Origin: Caproicibacterium argilliputei
GTDB lineage: Bacteria > Bacillota > Clostridia > Oscillospirales > Acutalibacteraceae
DNA length: 64,000 nt
Assembly: GCF_029211325.2 (NCBI RefSeq)
Contig: NZ_CP135996.1
Coordinates: forward strand, 248,001 to 312,000
Direction: 5' to 3'
The notes under the pieces were generated by a model. The model saw only the letters and a list, made by a program, of their open reading frames with translations, ran no database searches and was not told where the DNA came from. Made by a program: the position numbers and the translations under genes. Shown in pieces: positions 1 through 9,001 of the stretch (position 1 is the first letter of the stretch; the number at the start of each line of letters is the position of its first letter).

Positions 1-234
1 CAGCAGATTGGGGTCCCAGGAAGCGCCGAGTGCGGAGCCGCTGGGGAAGCAGGTGGCAGATGCGCTCTCGCCGGGTACGCCGGTTTCACGGCGCAGGCCG
101 TGCGGCCCGTCGGAAACGGTGACCTGTGGTACGGAAATTGATTGCGGGCAGGCGGTGTGCCAGGCATCCGCACCGGTGCACAGGCGCGCCTTTTCCTCTA
201 AAGTCAGTTTGGACAGAATTTCTGAAATCTCCAT
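1..234 (-). CDS. GH3 beta-glucosidase, N-terminal part (runs off window)
   Basis: First 78 residues of a glycoside hydrolase family 3 protein; the gene continues past the left edge. The stretch VSDGPHGLR (residues 40-48) is the typical N-terminal signature of GH3 beta-glucosidases, and the preceding LTLEEKARLCTG resembles the usual start of these enzymes. A GGAGC Shine-Dalgarno precedes the ATG. It lies 35 bp downstream of the LacI-type gene on the same strand, so the two are probably co-transcribed. Substrate cannot be told from this part; hydrolysis of short beta-glucosides in the cytoplasm is the family expectation, and no signal peptide is visible. Confidence 0.85.
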   Translation of the reverse strand, partial: MEISEILSKLTLEEKARLCTGADAWHTACPQSISVPQVTVSDGPHGLRRETGVPGESASATCFPSGSALGASWDPNLL

Positions 235-269
235 TTTTAAAGCTCCTTTTCCGGTCGGCACTGCCGGTG

Positions 270-1247
270 TCAGGTGGAGTCCCGCTGCACGAAGCTGACG
301 GGCAGAATCGTGCACATCGGCACAATTTCCCCCTTGATTTCGTCGAGCAGCAGTTCAAAGGCATATTTGCACAGCTGCTTAATGGGCTGGTGGACGGTGG
401 TGAGCGGCGGGGCGGTGAGCGCGGCGATGTTGACATCGTCAAACCCGACCAGTTTCAAGTCTTCCGGAATGTGCCGGCCGGCCTTGGCAGCCACCTGTAT
501 GACCTGCGCCGCGATGATGTCGCTGCTGGCAAAGATGCCGTCCACATCCGGATGCTTCTGAAACAGCTTTTGAATATTGTCATAATAGGACAGGGAGGAG
601 AATTGGTCTTCGTTAGTGGAAACAACGATTGACTCGATGCCGTTTTTGCGGCACGTTTCCTCAAAGGCGCTGCTGCGCTGGTTGGCAGTCATGTGCAGGG
701 AAGGAGAGCCGCAGATGTGCGCGACTTTCCGGCAGCCTTTCTGAATCAGATGTTCGGTAGCTAAGGAGCCGCCTTGGTAGTTATCCGAAGAAACATACGG
801 GATTCGGTCGCTGAGGATGCGGTCAATGGAAACAATGGGCGGACCCTCCTGAATCTCATTGCGGATATCCATGCTGCGGCTGCAAAGAATGATACCATCC
901 ACTTTGTAACCCTGCAGCATACGGAAATATTCCAGTTCCTTGTCCCGCTCAAAGTAGGAGTTGCAGAGAATGATTTTATAATTCATTTTGGAGGCGTAGT
1001 ATTCCAAATACTGTACAATCATACCGAAATAAGGGTGGGTGACGAACGGCACCATCACGCCGATGGTGCGGGTGTATTGCCGGAAAATGGACTTGGCCAG
1101 TTCGTTGGGCACATAATTGAGCTCTCGCATGGCATCGTGCACTTTTTTTCGGGTTTCGTCGCTGATGTAGCCCCGGTTGTTCAGCACGCGCGATACCGTG
1201 CCAACGGAAAGTCCGGCCAGCTTCGCGACGTCTTTAATATTTGCCAA
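270..1247 (-). CDS. LacI family transcriptional regulator
   Basis: A 325-residue LacI/GalR-type repressor. The N-terminal helix-turn-helix (ANIKDVAKLAGLSVGTVSRV, residues 2-21) and hinge helix (NYVPNELAKS) are textbook, followed by a periplasmic-binding-protein-like effector domain. The start is a TTG with AAGGA six bases upstream; this places the HTH right at the N-terminus as usual. It is transcribed with the GH3 gene and divergently from the sugar ABC/sucrose phosphorylase operon, so it probably represses one or both in response to a sugar. The effector is unknown. Confidence 0.93.
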   Translation of the reverse strand: MANIKDVAKLAGLSVGTVSRVLNNRGYISDETRKKVHDAMRELNYVPNELAKSIFRQYTRTIGVMVPFVTHPYFGMIVQYLEYYASKMNYKIILCNSYFERDKELEYFRMLQGYKVDGIILCSRSMDIRNEIQEGPPIVSIDRILSDRIPYVSSDNYQGGSLATEHLIQKGCRKVAHICGSPSLHMTANQRSSAFEETCRKNGIESIVVSTNEDQFSSLSYYDNIQKLFQKHPDVDGIFASSDIIAAQVIQVAAKAGRHIPEDLKLVGFDDVNIAALTAPPLTTVHQPIKQLCKYAFELLLDEIKGEIVPMCTILPVSFVQRDST

Positions 1248-1610
1248 TTACAATCCTTCCTCACGTTTCGGCAGGGGCGCAGGGCGCCTGCCTGTGGTAC
1301 CATATATGAATTGCTTATCCTTTCGGAATTCTATGTAAGCTTATCATTTTTTTTTCGATAAAACAAGATATTCCGGCAAAAAAACGAAAATTGGAGGAGT
1401 TTAGCGGGCAGGAACTGCGCAAAAACAGCGAATCTTTATCAGGCTTCCCAGATTTTCTATCAATATGTTATCATGAATTACGAGATTATGTATGATAAAT
1501 CTATCACAAATCGGGAGAAATTCAAAAATGGCTGAGGATATTGTTGGTCGATAAATACATAAATATCTTTATATATTAAAAAAAATATTAAAAGATTATA
1601 CATCAACGTA

Positions 1611-1639
1611 TTGACATACACGGAAACCGGATTTATAAT
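1611..1639 (+). promoter_or_regulatory. Consensus sigma-A promoter of the sugar ABC/sucrose operon
   Basis: TTGACA (1611-1616), 17-bp spacer, TATAAT (1634-1639): a perfect vegetative promoter about 115 bp before the binding-protein start. Such strength implies repression. Inside the spacer and toward the -10 lies an imperfect palindrome centred on CCGG (AAACCGGATT), and a second AACGTT-centred palindrome lies near 1698-1704; both are plausible LacI-type operators, but this is inference. The 1248-1610 stretch upstream is AT-rich with no supported gene. Confidence 0.85.
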
Positions 1640-1753
1640 GCAAGTGAATTGAGCAGGCAAGTTGTACATGAATACGCAGAAATGTGGGAATCATTTAACG
1701 TTTCGAACATTCTCACGCAGTCAATCGCTTCAGTGAAAGAAAGAAGGATAAAA

Positions 1754-3097
1754 ATGAAAAAAACACGTATTGTATCAGCGACCCTCGCCGCCGTGCTGAC
1801 TGCCTCCACCCTGTTCACAGGATGCGGGCAGACCGGAACCACCTCTGCAACAGGCGGCTCCGCAGCCGGCTCTACCACCGGTTCGACCGGTAAAGTCAGC
1901 ATTACCATGCTTAACAGCAAAAGCGAAATTGCACAGAAGCTGCAGCAGGCGGTGGATACCTTTAACAAAACCAACAAGGACGGCATCACCATCAGCATGA
2001 CCACCGTTTCCTCCAGCTCTACGGTGGATGAAACCATGATGAGCAAGTACGCCTCCGGCAATCCCTGCACCATCAACATGGTGGATCCGGTCAACATTGC
2101 CTCCTATGCTTCCAAGTCTGCCGACCTTTCTTCGGAATCCTGGGCAAGCCAGATTAACGACTCCTTTGTTGATTCCCTGAAAGTGGACGGCAAGATTTAC
2201 GCATTTCCCTTTGCGGTGGAAGGCGACGGCCTGATTTATAACAAGAACACCATCGAAAAGGCAATTGGCGGTACCTTTGACCCGACCAGCATCAAAAGCC
2301 AGGCAGACCTGGAGGCACTGTATAAGAAGATTCAGGCAGGCGGCGTAACGCCGGTGGAAATTTCCCATGACGACTGGTCGTTGGCTTCCCACTATCTCGC
2401 GCTGGCATATACGGGGCAGGACAGCTCTACTTCCGAAACCCAGTACTATAAGGACTTAAAGAGTGGCAAAGAAAGCCTTGCCAACAACACCGTTTACAAC
2501 GGCCTGGTGAATCTGCTGGATCTCAACAAAAAGTACAACATCTACAAGGCTTCCCCGATGTCCTCTGATTACAATACATCCGATCCAAAGAACATCGCTA
2601 CCGGCAAGGTCGCGTTTTGGTTTAACGGCGTGTGGGTTATGCCGAACGTTTCGCAGTTCCTGACCGGCGACCATGCCAAGGATGAGCTGGGCTTCCTGCC
2701 GTTGTATGCCGGCGGTAAGACAGACGGCAACATTATGGCAGGTGGCAGCAAGGTCATTTTGATTGACAATACCAAGTCCACACCGGAGCAGCGCAAAGCG
2801 GCAAATACCTTCTTGAACTGGCTTGCGACGGATGACGCGGGGCAGAAAGCACTGAGTGTCGACATGGGCATTATCTCTGCATTCAAAGACTCCAAGTACA
2901 CCCCCAGCGACAGCCTCTCTAAGTCGATGGTCAGCTACATTAAAGCGGGCAAGACCTTTGTTGGCGCGAACCTTTCCGGCGATTATTACACCAAGGTCGG
3001 CGCATACCTGCAGCAATATCTGACAGGCAACATGGACAAGTCCACCCTGACAAAGTCAATCGACAGCTACTTCCAGTCCGCTTCCTGGGTAAAATAA
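1754..3097 (+). CDS. Sugar ABC transporter substrate-binding lipoprotein
   Basis: A 447-residue extracytoplasmic solute-binding protein of the maltose/multi-sugar type. It starts MKKTRIVSA, has a hydrophobic signal segment and a lipobox ending LFTGC (Cys about residue 20), then a Ser/Thr/Gly-rich linker. The body has family features such as AFPFAVEGDGLIYNK and FWFNGVWVMPN. The reading frame is open 35 codons further upstream, but this ATG has a GAAGGA site and gives the proper lipoprotein signal. First gene of the operon with two permeases; no ATPase is present here, so a shared MsmK-like ATPase elsewhere is likely. Sucrose or a sucrose-like glucoside is the probable ligand from the downstream enzymes. 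Confidence 0.93.
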   Translation: MKKTRIVSATLAAVLTASTLFTGCGQTGTTSATGGSAAGSTTGSTGKVSITMLNSKSEIAQKLQQAVDTFNKTNKDGITISMTTVSSSSTVDETMMSKYASGNPCTINMVDPVNIASYASKSADLSSESWASQINDSFVDSLKVDGKIYAFPFAVEGDGLIYNKNTIEKAIGGTFDPTSIKSQADLEALYKKIQAGGVTPVEISHDDWSLASHYLALAYTGQDSSTSETQYYKDLKSGKESLANNTVYNGLVNLLDLNKKYNIYKASPMSSDYNTSDPKNIATGKVAFWFNGVWVMPNVSQFLTGDHAKDELGFLPLYAGGKTDGNIMAGGSKVILIDNTKSTPEQRKAANTFLNWLATDDAGQKALSVDMGIISAFKDSKYTPSDSLSKSMVSYIKAGKTFVGANLSGDYYTKVGAYLQQYLTGNMDKSTLTKSIDSYFQSASWVK

Positions 3098-3174
3098 CGG
3101 CCGCAGGCACGACAGCCTTTCGGCGGGCAGCGAAAGCCCCGAAGCAAGCAGATTGCCTGAGCGGGATTTTCACG

Positions 3175-3236
3175 CGGCATATTCCGGCGCGCTCTGTTCG
3201 CAGATTTGACAGCGCGGCAGGATATGCCGATTTTTA
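3175..3236 (+). terminator. Intercistronic stem-loop between binding protein and permease
   Basis: Inverted repeat CGGCATAT (3175-3182) / ATATGCCG (3222-3229) with an inner GCGCT/AGCGC pairing, followed by ATTTTTA. It sits in the 200-bp gap between the binding protein and the first permease. Such hairpins act as partial terminators or mRNA stabilisers that raise binding-protein levels over permease levels; that role here is inferred. Confidence 0.55.
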
Positions 3237-3299
3237 TCTCCTGTGAAAAATCGCAAAAGGCCGGGCGCTGCCCGCGCGGACTGCAGAAAGAGGTATAAA

Positions 3300-4181
3300 A
3301 TGGGACAAAATAAAAAGTGGTATGACTTCAAATTTTTTCTGGCGTTTGCGGCGCCGACCGCGTTCATATTCGTTACGGTGATGCTGATTCCGTTCATTTA
3401 CGGGCTTGCCATGTCCTTTACAGACACCAACGGCATCTCCAGCACCAACCAGTTTGTAGGTCTGCAGAACTACATCAAGGTGTTTCAGGACAAAGTTTTC
3501 TGGACCTCCATGGTGGTCACGCTCAAGTACGTACTGGGCTGCGTGGTGCTGACCAACCTGCTGGCATTCATCATCGCATACCTGCTGACAACGGGCATCC
3601 GGGGTCAGAACTTCCTGCGCGCGGCATTTTTTACGCCGAACCTGCTGGGCGGCATTGTGTTGGGGTTGGTGTGGCGCTTTGTGTTTCAGAATGCGCTGGT
3701 TTACGTTGGCACCTCGCTGCACATTCCGATTTTTGAGCAGTCCTGGCTGGCAGATCCGAACAAGGCGCTGGTCACGCTGATTATCGTGACCGTGTGGCAG
3801 CTTTCCGGCTATATGATGATTATTTATGTGGCGGGCTTTATGGGGATTTCCAGAGATGTGCTGGAGGCCGCCGACATCGACGGCTGCAACTACTGGCAGA
3901 AGATTGTGAAGGTGGAAGCACCGCTGATGGTGCCGTCCTTTATCATCTGCCTGTTTCTGACGCTGTCCAGGTGCTTCATGGTCTACGACGTCAACATTTC
4001 GTTGACCAAGGGGGAACCATTCGGCAGCACGGTGCTGGTGTCGCTGAATATTTATCGCGAAGCATTTAATAACCAGAACTACGGCACCGGTCAGGCAGAA
4101 GCCTTCCTGCTGTTCCTGATCATCGCTGCAATTTCCCTGACACAGGTTTATTCAGGCAAAAAGATGGAGGTGGAACAATGA
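3300..4181 (+). CDS. Sugar ABC transporter permease (MalF/UgpA-like)
   Basis: A 293-residue inner-membrane permease with about six hydrophobic segments. The cytoplasmic EAA loop is visible as EAADIDGCNYWQKIVKVEAP, which contacts the ATPase. The ATG at 3300 has a GAGGT site six bases upstream; the open frame extends 19 codons further but those residues are basic and not part of the family. It overlaps the next permease by 4 bp (ATGA), so the two are translationally coupled. Confidence 0.93.
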   Translation: MGQNKKWYDFKFFLAFAAPTAFIFVTVMLIPFIYGLAMSFTDTNGISSTNQFVGLQNYIKVFQDKVFWTSMVVTLKYVLGCVVLTNLLAFIIAYLLTTGIRGQNFLRAAFFTPNLLGGIVLGLVWRFVFQNALVYVGTSLHIPIFEQSWLADPNKALVTLIIVTVWQLSGYMMIIYVAGFMGISRDVLEAADIDGCNYWQKIVKVEAPLMVPSFIICLFLTLSRCFMVYDVNISLTKGEPFGSTVLVSLNIYREAFNNQNYGTGQAEAFLLFLIIAAISLTQVYSGKKMEVEQ

Positions 4182-5023
4182 CACCAACAGCAAAAAAGCC
4201 CTTTCGCTGGGGCAAGTTTTTCAGTACAGTGCTGCTTTGGGTTCTGCTGCTGATTTTTGTGTTGCCGTTTGTGGTGGTCATCATCGACGCCTTCAAAACC
4301 AACGCGGAAATCATGGACAACCCGCTGGCGCTGACCTCGCAGCCCACATTCCAGAACTTTGTGGATGCGTTTAACCAGATGAACTACATGAGCGCGCTGT
4401 TCAATACGGTGGTACTGACCATTGTCAGTGTGGCACTGATCGCCATTGCTTCTGCCATGACGGCGTACTATGTGGTTCGTTCCAAAAGCAAGGCAGGCAA
4501 AATCCTGTTTTATGCATTGATTGCCAGCATGATGGTGCCGTTTCAGGCCATCATGATTCCGCTGGTCACCATTTACGGTCACATGGGGGTTCTGAACAGC
4601 CGCCCGATGCTGGTGTACCTGTACATTGGCTTTGGCTGCGGCATGGGAACATTCATTTTTCACGGCTTCATCAAGACCGGCGTGCCGATTTCACTGGAAG
4701 AGGCAGCGCGCATTGACGGCGCGAACCTGCGCCAGACGTTTTTCCTGATTGTGCTTCCGCTGCTCAAACCGGTGTTTGCAACCCTGGTGGTGTTGGACGT
4801 TTTGTGGGTATGGAACGACTACTTGCTGCCCTCGCTGGTTTTGACGCAGCCGAATCAGCTGACACTGCCGCTTTCCACGTACTCGTTCTCCGGGCAGATG
4901 TCGGTCAACTTCGGCCCGCTGATTGCGTCGCTGATTATGACGATTTTGCCGGTTCTGATTATTTACATCTTCCTGCAGAAATATATTGTGGAAGGCATCG
5001 TTGCGGGTGCTGTGAAGACCTGA
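4178..5023 (+). CDS. Sugar ABC transporter permease (MalG/UgpE-like)
   Basis: A 281-residue partner permease. It has six membrane segments and the EAA motif EEAARIDGANLRQTFFLIVLP. Its start overlaps the stop of the upstream permease in ATGA. Together they form the transmembrane heterodimer for the sugar delivered by the binding lipoprotein. The next gene, sucrose phosphorylase, begins 53 bp later, suggesting that imported sucrose is cleaved directly by phosphate without prior phosphorylation. Confidence 0.93.
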   Translation: MTPTAKKPFRWGKFFSTVLLWVLLLIFVLPFVVVIIDAFKTNAEIMDNPLALTSQPTFQNFVDAFNQMNYMSALFNTVVLTIVSVALIAIASAMTAYYVVRSKSKAGKILFYALIASMMVPFQAIMIPLVTIYGHMGVLNSRPMLVYLYIGFGCGMGTFIFHGFIKTGVPISLEEAARIDGANLRQTFFLIVLPLLKPVFATLVVLDVLWVWNDYLLPSLVLTQPNQLTLPLSTYSFSGQMSVNFGPLIASLIMTILPVLIIYIFLQKYIVEGIVAGAVKT

Positions 5024-5076
5024 CCGTGTGTGACATTCCTGACGGAATGAAATTGTATAGCAAGGACTAAAACATT

Positions 5077-6531
5077 ATGAAATTTAACAATCAAATTATG
5101 CTGATTACTTATGCGGACAGCATGGGAAAAAACCTCAAGGAACTGGACAGCGTCCTGCAAAAACATTATCAAGGGGCGGTCGGCGGCGTGCACATCCTTC
5201 CATTCTTTCCTTCTTCTGCAGACCGCGGGTTCGCACCGGTTCGGTACGACATTGTCGATCCGGCTTTCGGGGATTGGGAGGACATTCGGCGCTTGTCTGA
5301 GCGATACTACCTGATGTTTGACTTTATGATTAACCACATCTCCCGCCAGTCCCAATATTTTCAGGACTTTGCGGCAAAGAAGGACGCATCTCCCTACCGG
5401 GATATGTTTATTCGCTACAAGGAATTTTGGCCCGGCGGCGAGCCGACCCAAACGGACATTGACCGCATCTACAAACGCAAGCCGCGCGCACCGTATGTGG
5501 AGGTTCCCTTTGCGGACGGAACCAGCGAAAAGGTCTGGTGCACCTTTGATGATGAGCAGATTGACCTGAACTTTCAGAGTGAGGTCACCCGGCGCTATGT
5601 GCGCGATACGCTGCGGTTTTTGGCGGCGCGCGGTGCGGCGATTATCCGTTTGGACGCTTTCGCGTACACGGCAAAGAAGAGGGGAACCAAGTGTTTTTTT
5701 GTCGAGCCGGAAATCTGGGAAATCCTTTCTTCTGTTCAAAAGGATTTGGACGACAGCGGGCGCATGATTTTGCCGGAAATGCATGAGCATTACACCATTC
5801 AGCTCAAGCTTGCCGAAAAGGGTTACTGGGTATACGACTTCGCACTGCCCATGTTGGTGCTTTACACCCTGTACTTGCACGACGCCGCTCCGCTGAAACA
5901 TTGGCTGACCATTTGCCCGCGCAGGCAGTTTACCACGCTGGATACCCACGACGGTATCGGCGTGGTGGACGTAAAAGACCTGCTCACGGACGAACAGGTG
6001 GAAAAAACGCAGAATTGCCTGTTTGAGCAGGGTGCGCACGTGAAACGCGTTTATAATTCCGAATTGTACCACAACATGGACATCTATCAGATCAACTGCA
6101 CCTATTACTCTGCTTTGGGCAACAACGATGACGCGTACCTGCTGGCGCGCGCCCTGCAGTTCTTTGCACCGGGGGTGCCACAGGTGTATTATGTAGGAAT
6201 GCTTGCCGGTGAAAATGATATTGCGCTTCTGGAAAAGACCAAGCAGGGGCGCGATATTAACCGCCATAACTATACGACTGCAGAAGTGGACACCGCGATG
6301 CAGCGCCCGGTGGTGCGGCGGCTGCGCAGCCTGATGCGTTTTCGCAACAGCTGTCCCGCGTTTGACGGCGCGTGCACACTGGCAGATACCGATGACCATA
6401 CCATCGAAATTCATAGGACTGCGCACGGCTGTGAGGCAGTTCTGCACGCGGATCTTCCCAGCCGCAAATTCGTCATTACCACGCGGGACGCGCAGGGCTG
6501 TGAAACGACCATCGATTTAGACAACGACTAA
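5077..6531 (+). CDS. Sucrose phosphorylase (GH13_18)
   Basis: A 484-residue cytoplasmic enzyme, the usual family length, that converts sucrose and phosphate to alpha-glucose-1-phosphate and fructose. Visible signatures: GVHILPFFPSSADRGFAPV near residue 38, the nucleophile Asp193 in RLDAFAY, acid/base Glu234 in PEMHEHY, transition-state stabiliser Asp292 in DTHDGIG, and FFAPGVPQVYYVG. Transport genes upstream and fructokinase downstream complete the pathway. Related GH13_18 enzymes act on sucrose-6-phosphate or glucosylglycerate; the ABC importer (non-phosphorylating) and fructokinase favour free sucrose. Confidence 0.9.
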   Translation: MKFNNQIMLITYADSMGKNLKELDSVLQKHYQGAVGGVHILPFFPSSADRGFAPVRYDIVDPAFGDWEDIRRLSERYYLMFDFMINHISRQSQYFQDFAAKKDASPYRDMFIRYKEFWPGGEPTQTDIDRIYKRKPRAPYVEVPFADGTSEKVWCTFDDEQIDLNFQSEVTRRYVRDTLRFLAARGAAIIRLDAFAYTAKKRGTKCFFVEPEIWEILSSVQKDLDDSGRMILPEMHEHYTIQLKLAEKGYWVYDFALPMLVLYTLYLHDAAPLKHWLTICPRRQFTTLDTHDGIGVVDVKDLLTDEQVEKTQNCLFEQGAHVKRVYNSELYHNMDIYQINCTYYSALGNNDDAYLLARALQFFAPGVPQVYYVGMLAGENDIALLEKTKQGRDINRHNYTTAEVDTAMQRPVVRRLRSLMRFRNSCPAFDGACTLADTDDHTIEIHRTAHGCEAVLHADLPSRKFVITTRDAQGCETTIDLDND

Positions 6532-6546
6532 CAGGAGGGCATGACT

Positions 6547-8106
6547 ATGCCGGAGTGGCTCAAAAAAGCAATCTTTTATGAGGTGTACCCGCAGTCTTTT
6601 CTGGACACCAACGGGGACGGTATCGGGGATATCAACGGAATTACCCAAAAGCTGCCGTATATCCGAAATTTGGGCTGCAATGCCGTATGGATAAACCCCT
6701 GTTTCGACTCTCCCTTTATGGATGCGGGCTACGATGTGCGGGACTACAAAAAGGTTGCGCCGCGCTACGGAACCAACGAAGACCTGATCCGGCTGTTTGA
6801 AACCGCGCACACGCTGGGGATGCATGTGCTGCTCGACCTGGTGCCGGGGCATACCTCAGAGGAACACCCGTGGTTCCGGCAGAGCAGCCTTGCCCGCGAA
6901 AACGAGTTTACAAACCGCTATGTTTGGACTGAGGGCGTTTGGGATTACCCGGTGGGCTATCATTTTATCAGCGGCCGCTCTCAGCGTGACGGCAACTACT
7001 TGGTGAATTTTTTCAGTACCCAGCCGGCGCTAAACTACGGGTTTGCCAAGCGTACCGAGGCGTGGCAGATGCCGCCGGAGCACCCGGCCTGCGTGGCAAC
7101 GCGTGAGGCGATGAAAGACGTCATGCGCTTTTGGCTGGATCGCGGCTGTGACGGGTTCCGTGTGGATATGGCAAACTCTCTGGTCAAAAACGATGATGAG
7201 CAGAAGTCGGCAACTGGTGCTTTGTGGAGGAATGTGCGCGAAATGCTGGACACTGCCTATCCGCAGGCGGCACTGGTTTCCGAGTGGAGTCAGCCGGAGC
7301 AGGCGCTGCCCGCCGGATTTCACTGCGACTTTTTCCTCAATGAAAAGGGCAACGGATACTACCGCCTGCTGCGGGACACAGACGAAGCAGGCGGAAAACC
7401 GAACAGCTTCTTTTGCAGGGACGGTGGGGGCGATGTTCTGCCGTTTCTGGAGGAATTTCAGCAGCGGTACCGCAGCACTAAAGACCGCGGTTACATTGGG
7501 TTGATTACCTGCAACCACGACACCGAGCGTTTGGGTGGAAGCCTGACACCGCAGGAAATCAAATTGGCCTATGCGTTTCTGTTTACCCTGCCGGGTGTCC
7601 CATTCCTGTATTACGGGGACGAAGTCGGGATGCGCTACCGGAAAGGCATGGTCAGTAAAGAGGGCGGTTACCGCCGCACGGGCACCCGCACGCCAATGCA
7701 GTGGACCGCCGGGCAGAATGCCGGTTTTTCAGAAGCGCCTGCCGCAAAGCTGTACCTGCCGGTGGATGACGCGCCGGATGCGCCGAATGTGGAAGCACAG
7801 GCGGGGCAGGCAGAGTCCCTTTATGAAACGGTGCGCAGCCTGCTGCACCTGCGTGCGCAGTACGCACAGCTCAGCGCGGATGCGCCGTTTGAGGTGTTGT
7901 ACGTACAGAAGCGGGGCTGTCCGCTGGTTTACCGGCGCGGCAGTCTGGTCTTTCTGCTGAACCCGTCGGCGGCTGTGGCGGCTGCGCCGGTACAGGTGCG
8001 GGGCAGTCTGCTGTACGCCATCGGCACGCCGGTAAAAATGACGGCGGACAGCGTGTTGGTGCCGCCGCAGTCCTTTTCCGTGGTGCAGGAAGACGCGGCG
8101 GAGTGA
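6547..8106 (+). CDS. GH13 alpha-glucosidase-like enzyme
   Basis: A 519-residue alpha-amylase-superfamily protein of oligo-1,6-glucosidase/alpha-glucosidase type. Signatures: AIFYEVYPQSF at the N-terminus, DTNGDGIGD, nucleophile Asp207 in GFRVDMA, acid/base Glu246 in VSEWSQP, and NHD (323-325). Two ATGs are possible; AGGAGG (6533-6538) is only 2 nt from the first (6541) but 8 nt from the one at 6547, so 6547 is chosen. Cytoplasmic, no signal peptide. Exact linkage specificity cannot be read; it probably hydrolyses imported alpha-glucosides alongside sucrose phosphorylase. Confidence 0.85.
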   Translation: MPEWLKKAIFYEVYPQSFLDTNGDGIGDINGITQKLPYIRNLGCNAVWINPCFDSPFMDAGYDVRDYKKVAPRYGTNEDLIRLFETAHTLGMHVLLDLVPGHTSEEHPWFRQSSLARENEFTNRYVWTEGVWDYPVGYHFISGRSQRDGNYLVNFFSTQPALNYGFAKRTEAWQMPPEHPACVATREAMKDVMRFWLDRGCDGFRVDMANSLVKNDDEQKSATGALWRNVREMLDTAYPQAALVSEWSQPEQALPAGFHCDFFLNEKGNGYYRLLRDTDEAGGKPNSFFCRDGGGDVLPFLEEFQQRYRSTKDRGYIGLITCNHDTERLGGSLTPQEIKLAYAFLFTLPGVPFLYYGDEVGMRYRKGMVSKEGGYRRTGTRTPMQWTAGQNAGFSEAPAAKLYLPVDDAPDAPNVEAQAGQAESLYETVRSLLHLRAQYAQLSADAPFEVLYVQKRGCPLVYRRGSLVFLLNPSAAVAAAPVQVRGSLLYAIGTPVKMTADSVLVPPQSFSVVQEDAAE

Positions 8107-8149
8107 CACCGGCACAAACCTGATTTTTACAGAAAGCTGGTTGACTGTA

Positions 8150-8944
8150 TTGGCGGTTGCACAAGTGAATTTTTTGTCGGAATCCTTAAAGAAAATTGTT
8201 CCGTTTTACGCGGTTCTCCCCATGGAACAGCGCAGGCAGGACGGCAGCACAGAACCGTTCCGCACGCTGTACCTGCTGCATGGCTATTCAGGCAACTACA
8301 CCGACTGGCTGTACAACACGCGGATTCAGCAGCTGGCGGACTGGTACCGTATTGCTGTGGTTATGCCCTCCGGTGACAACAGCTTTTACACGGACAACGG
8401 CCCGAAAGAGGAACGGTACGCCACGTTTCTGACACAGGAACTGCCTGCGTTTACCCGCGCGCTGTTTCCGCTTTCCGCGAAGCGGGAGGACACCATGCTC
8501 GGCGGCTTTTCCATGGGCGGTTACGGTGCGTTTTACAACGGTCTGCGCCACCCGGAGGTTTTCGGCTCCGTCATTGCGCTTTCTTCCGGCTTCATTTTGG
8601 ATCGCGTGCTGATGCTGCAGCCGGGGGAGCACGACAATATAGAAGGCTATTCGTTCTATGAAAGCGTGTTTGGCGATTTGTCTAAGCTGCGCGGCGGCGA
8701 CTGCGACCCCGAAGCGCTTGCCGAAAGACTTGCCCGTTCCGACAAACCTCGCCCCCGCATTTACCTTGCCTGCGGTACAGAGGACGACCTGCTCGGCCCG
8801 AATCGCGCGATGCGTGACCGGCTGCGCGCACTGGGCTTTGACTTTACCTATGAGGAAGGACCCGGCGAACACAATTGGGCGTTTTGGGATTGCTATATAG
8901 AGCGTGCGCTGAAAGTCCTGCTGGGGGAGCCGAAAAAGAACTGA
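8150..8944 (+). CDS. Esterase D-like alpha/beta hydrolase (copy 1)
   Basis: Putative esterase of the tributyrin-esterase/S-formylglutathione-hydrolase fold (PF00756 type), about 264 residues. Nucleophile elbow GFSMGGYG, acid residue in CGTEDDLLGPNR and His in GEHNWAFWD form a complete triad. The start is a TTG at 8150, chosen because the product (MAVAQVNFLSESL) then aligns with the next gene's MALLECNFVSYSL; a TTG at 8141 is the alternative. It is a tandem paralogue of the following gene and lies within the sucrose operon, suggesting removal of acyl groups from an imported sugar ester. Substrate unknown. Confidence 0.82.
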   Translation: MAVAQVNFLSESLKKIVPFYAVLPMEQRRQDGSTEPFRTLYLLHGYSGNYTDWLYNTRIQQLADWYRIAVVMPSGDNSFYTDNGPKEERYATFLTQELPAFTRALFPLSAKREDTMLGGFSMGGYGAFYNGLRHPEVFGSVIALSSGFILDRVLMLQPGEHDNIEGYSFYESVFGDLSKLRGGDCDPEALAERLARSDKPRPRIYLACGTEDDLLGPNRAMRDRLRALGFDFTYEEGPGEHNWAFWDCYIERALKVLLGEPKKN

Positions 8945-9001
8945 GCCTGTAAAAAAGGAAATTGCTTCGGCAAAACCGAGGCGGAACAGGAGCAGAATAC
9001 C

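Noticed and set aside
4963..6447. Minus-strand open frame of about 490 codons opposite sucrose phosphorylase
   Set aside because: Composition rich in Val/His/Arg/Gln typical of an antisense shadow of a GC-rich gene; no ribosome site or motifs, while the + strand gene has full catalytic signatures.
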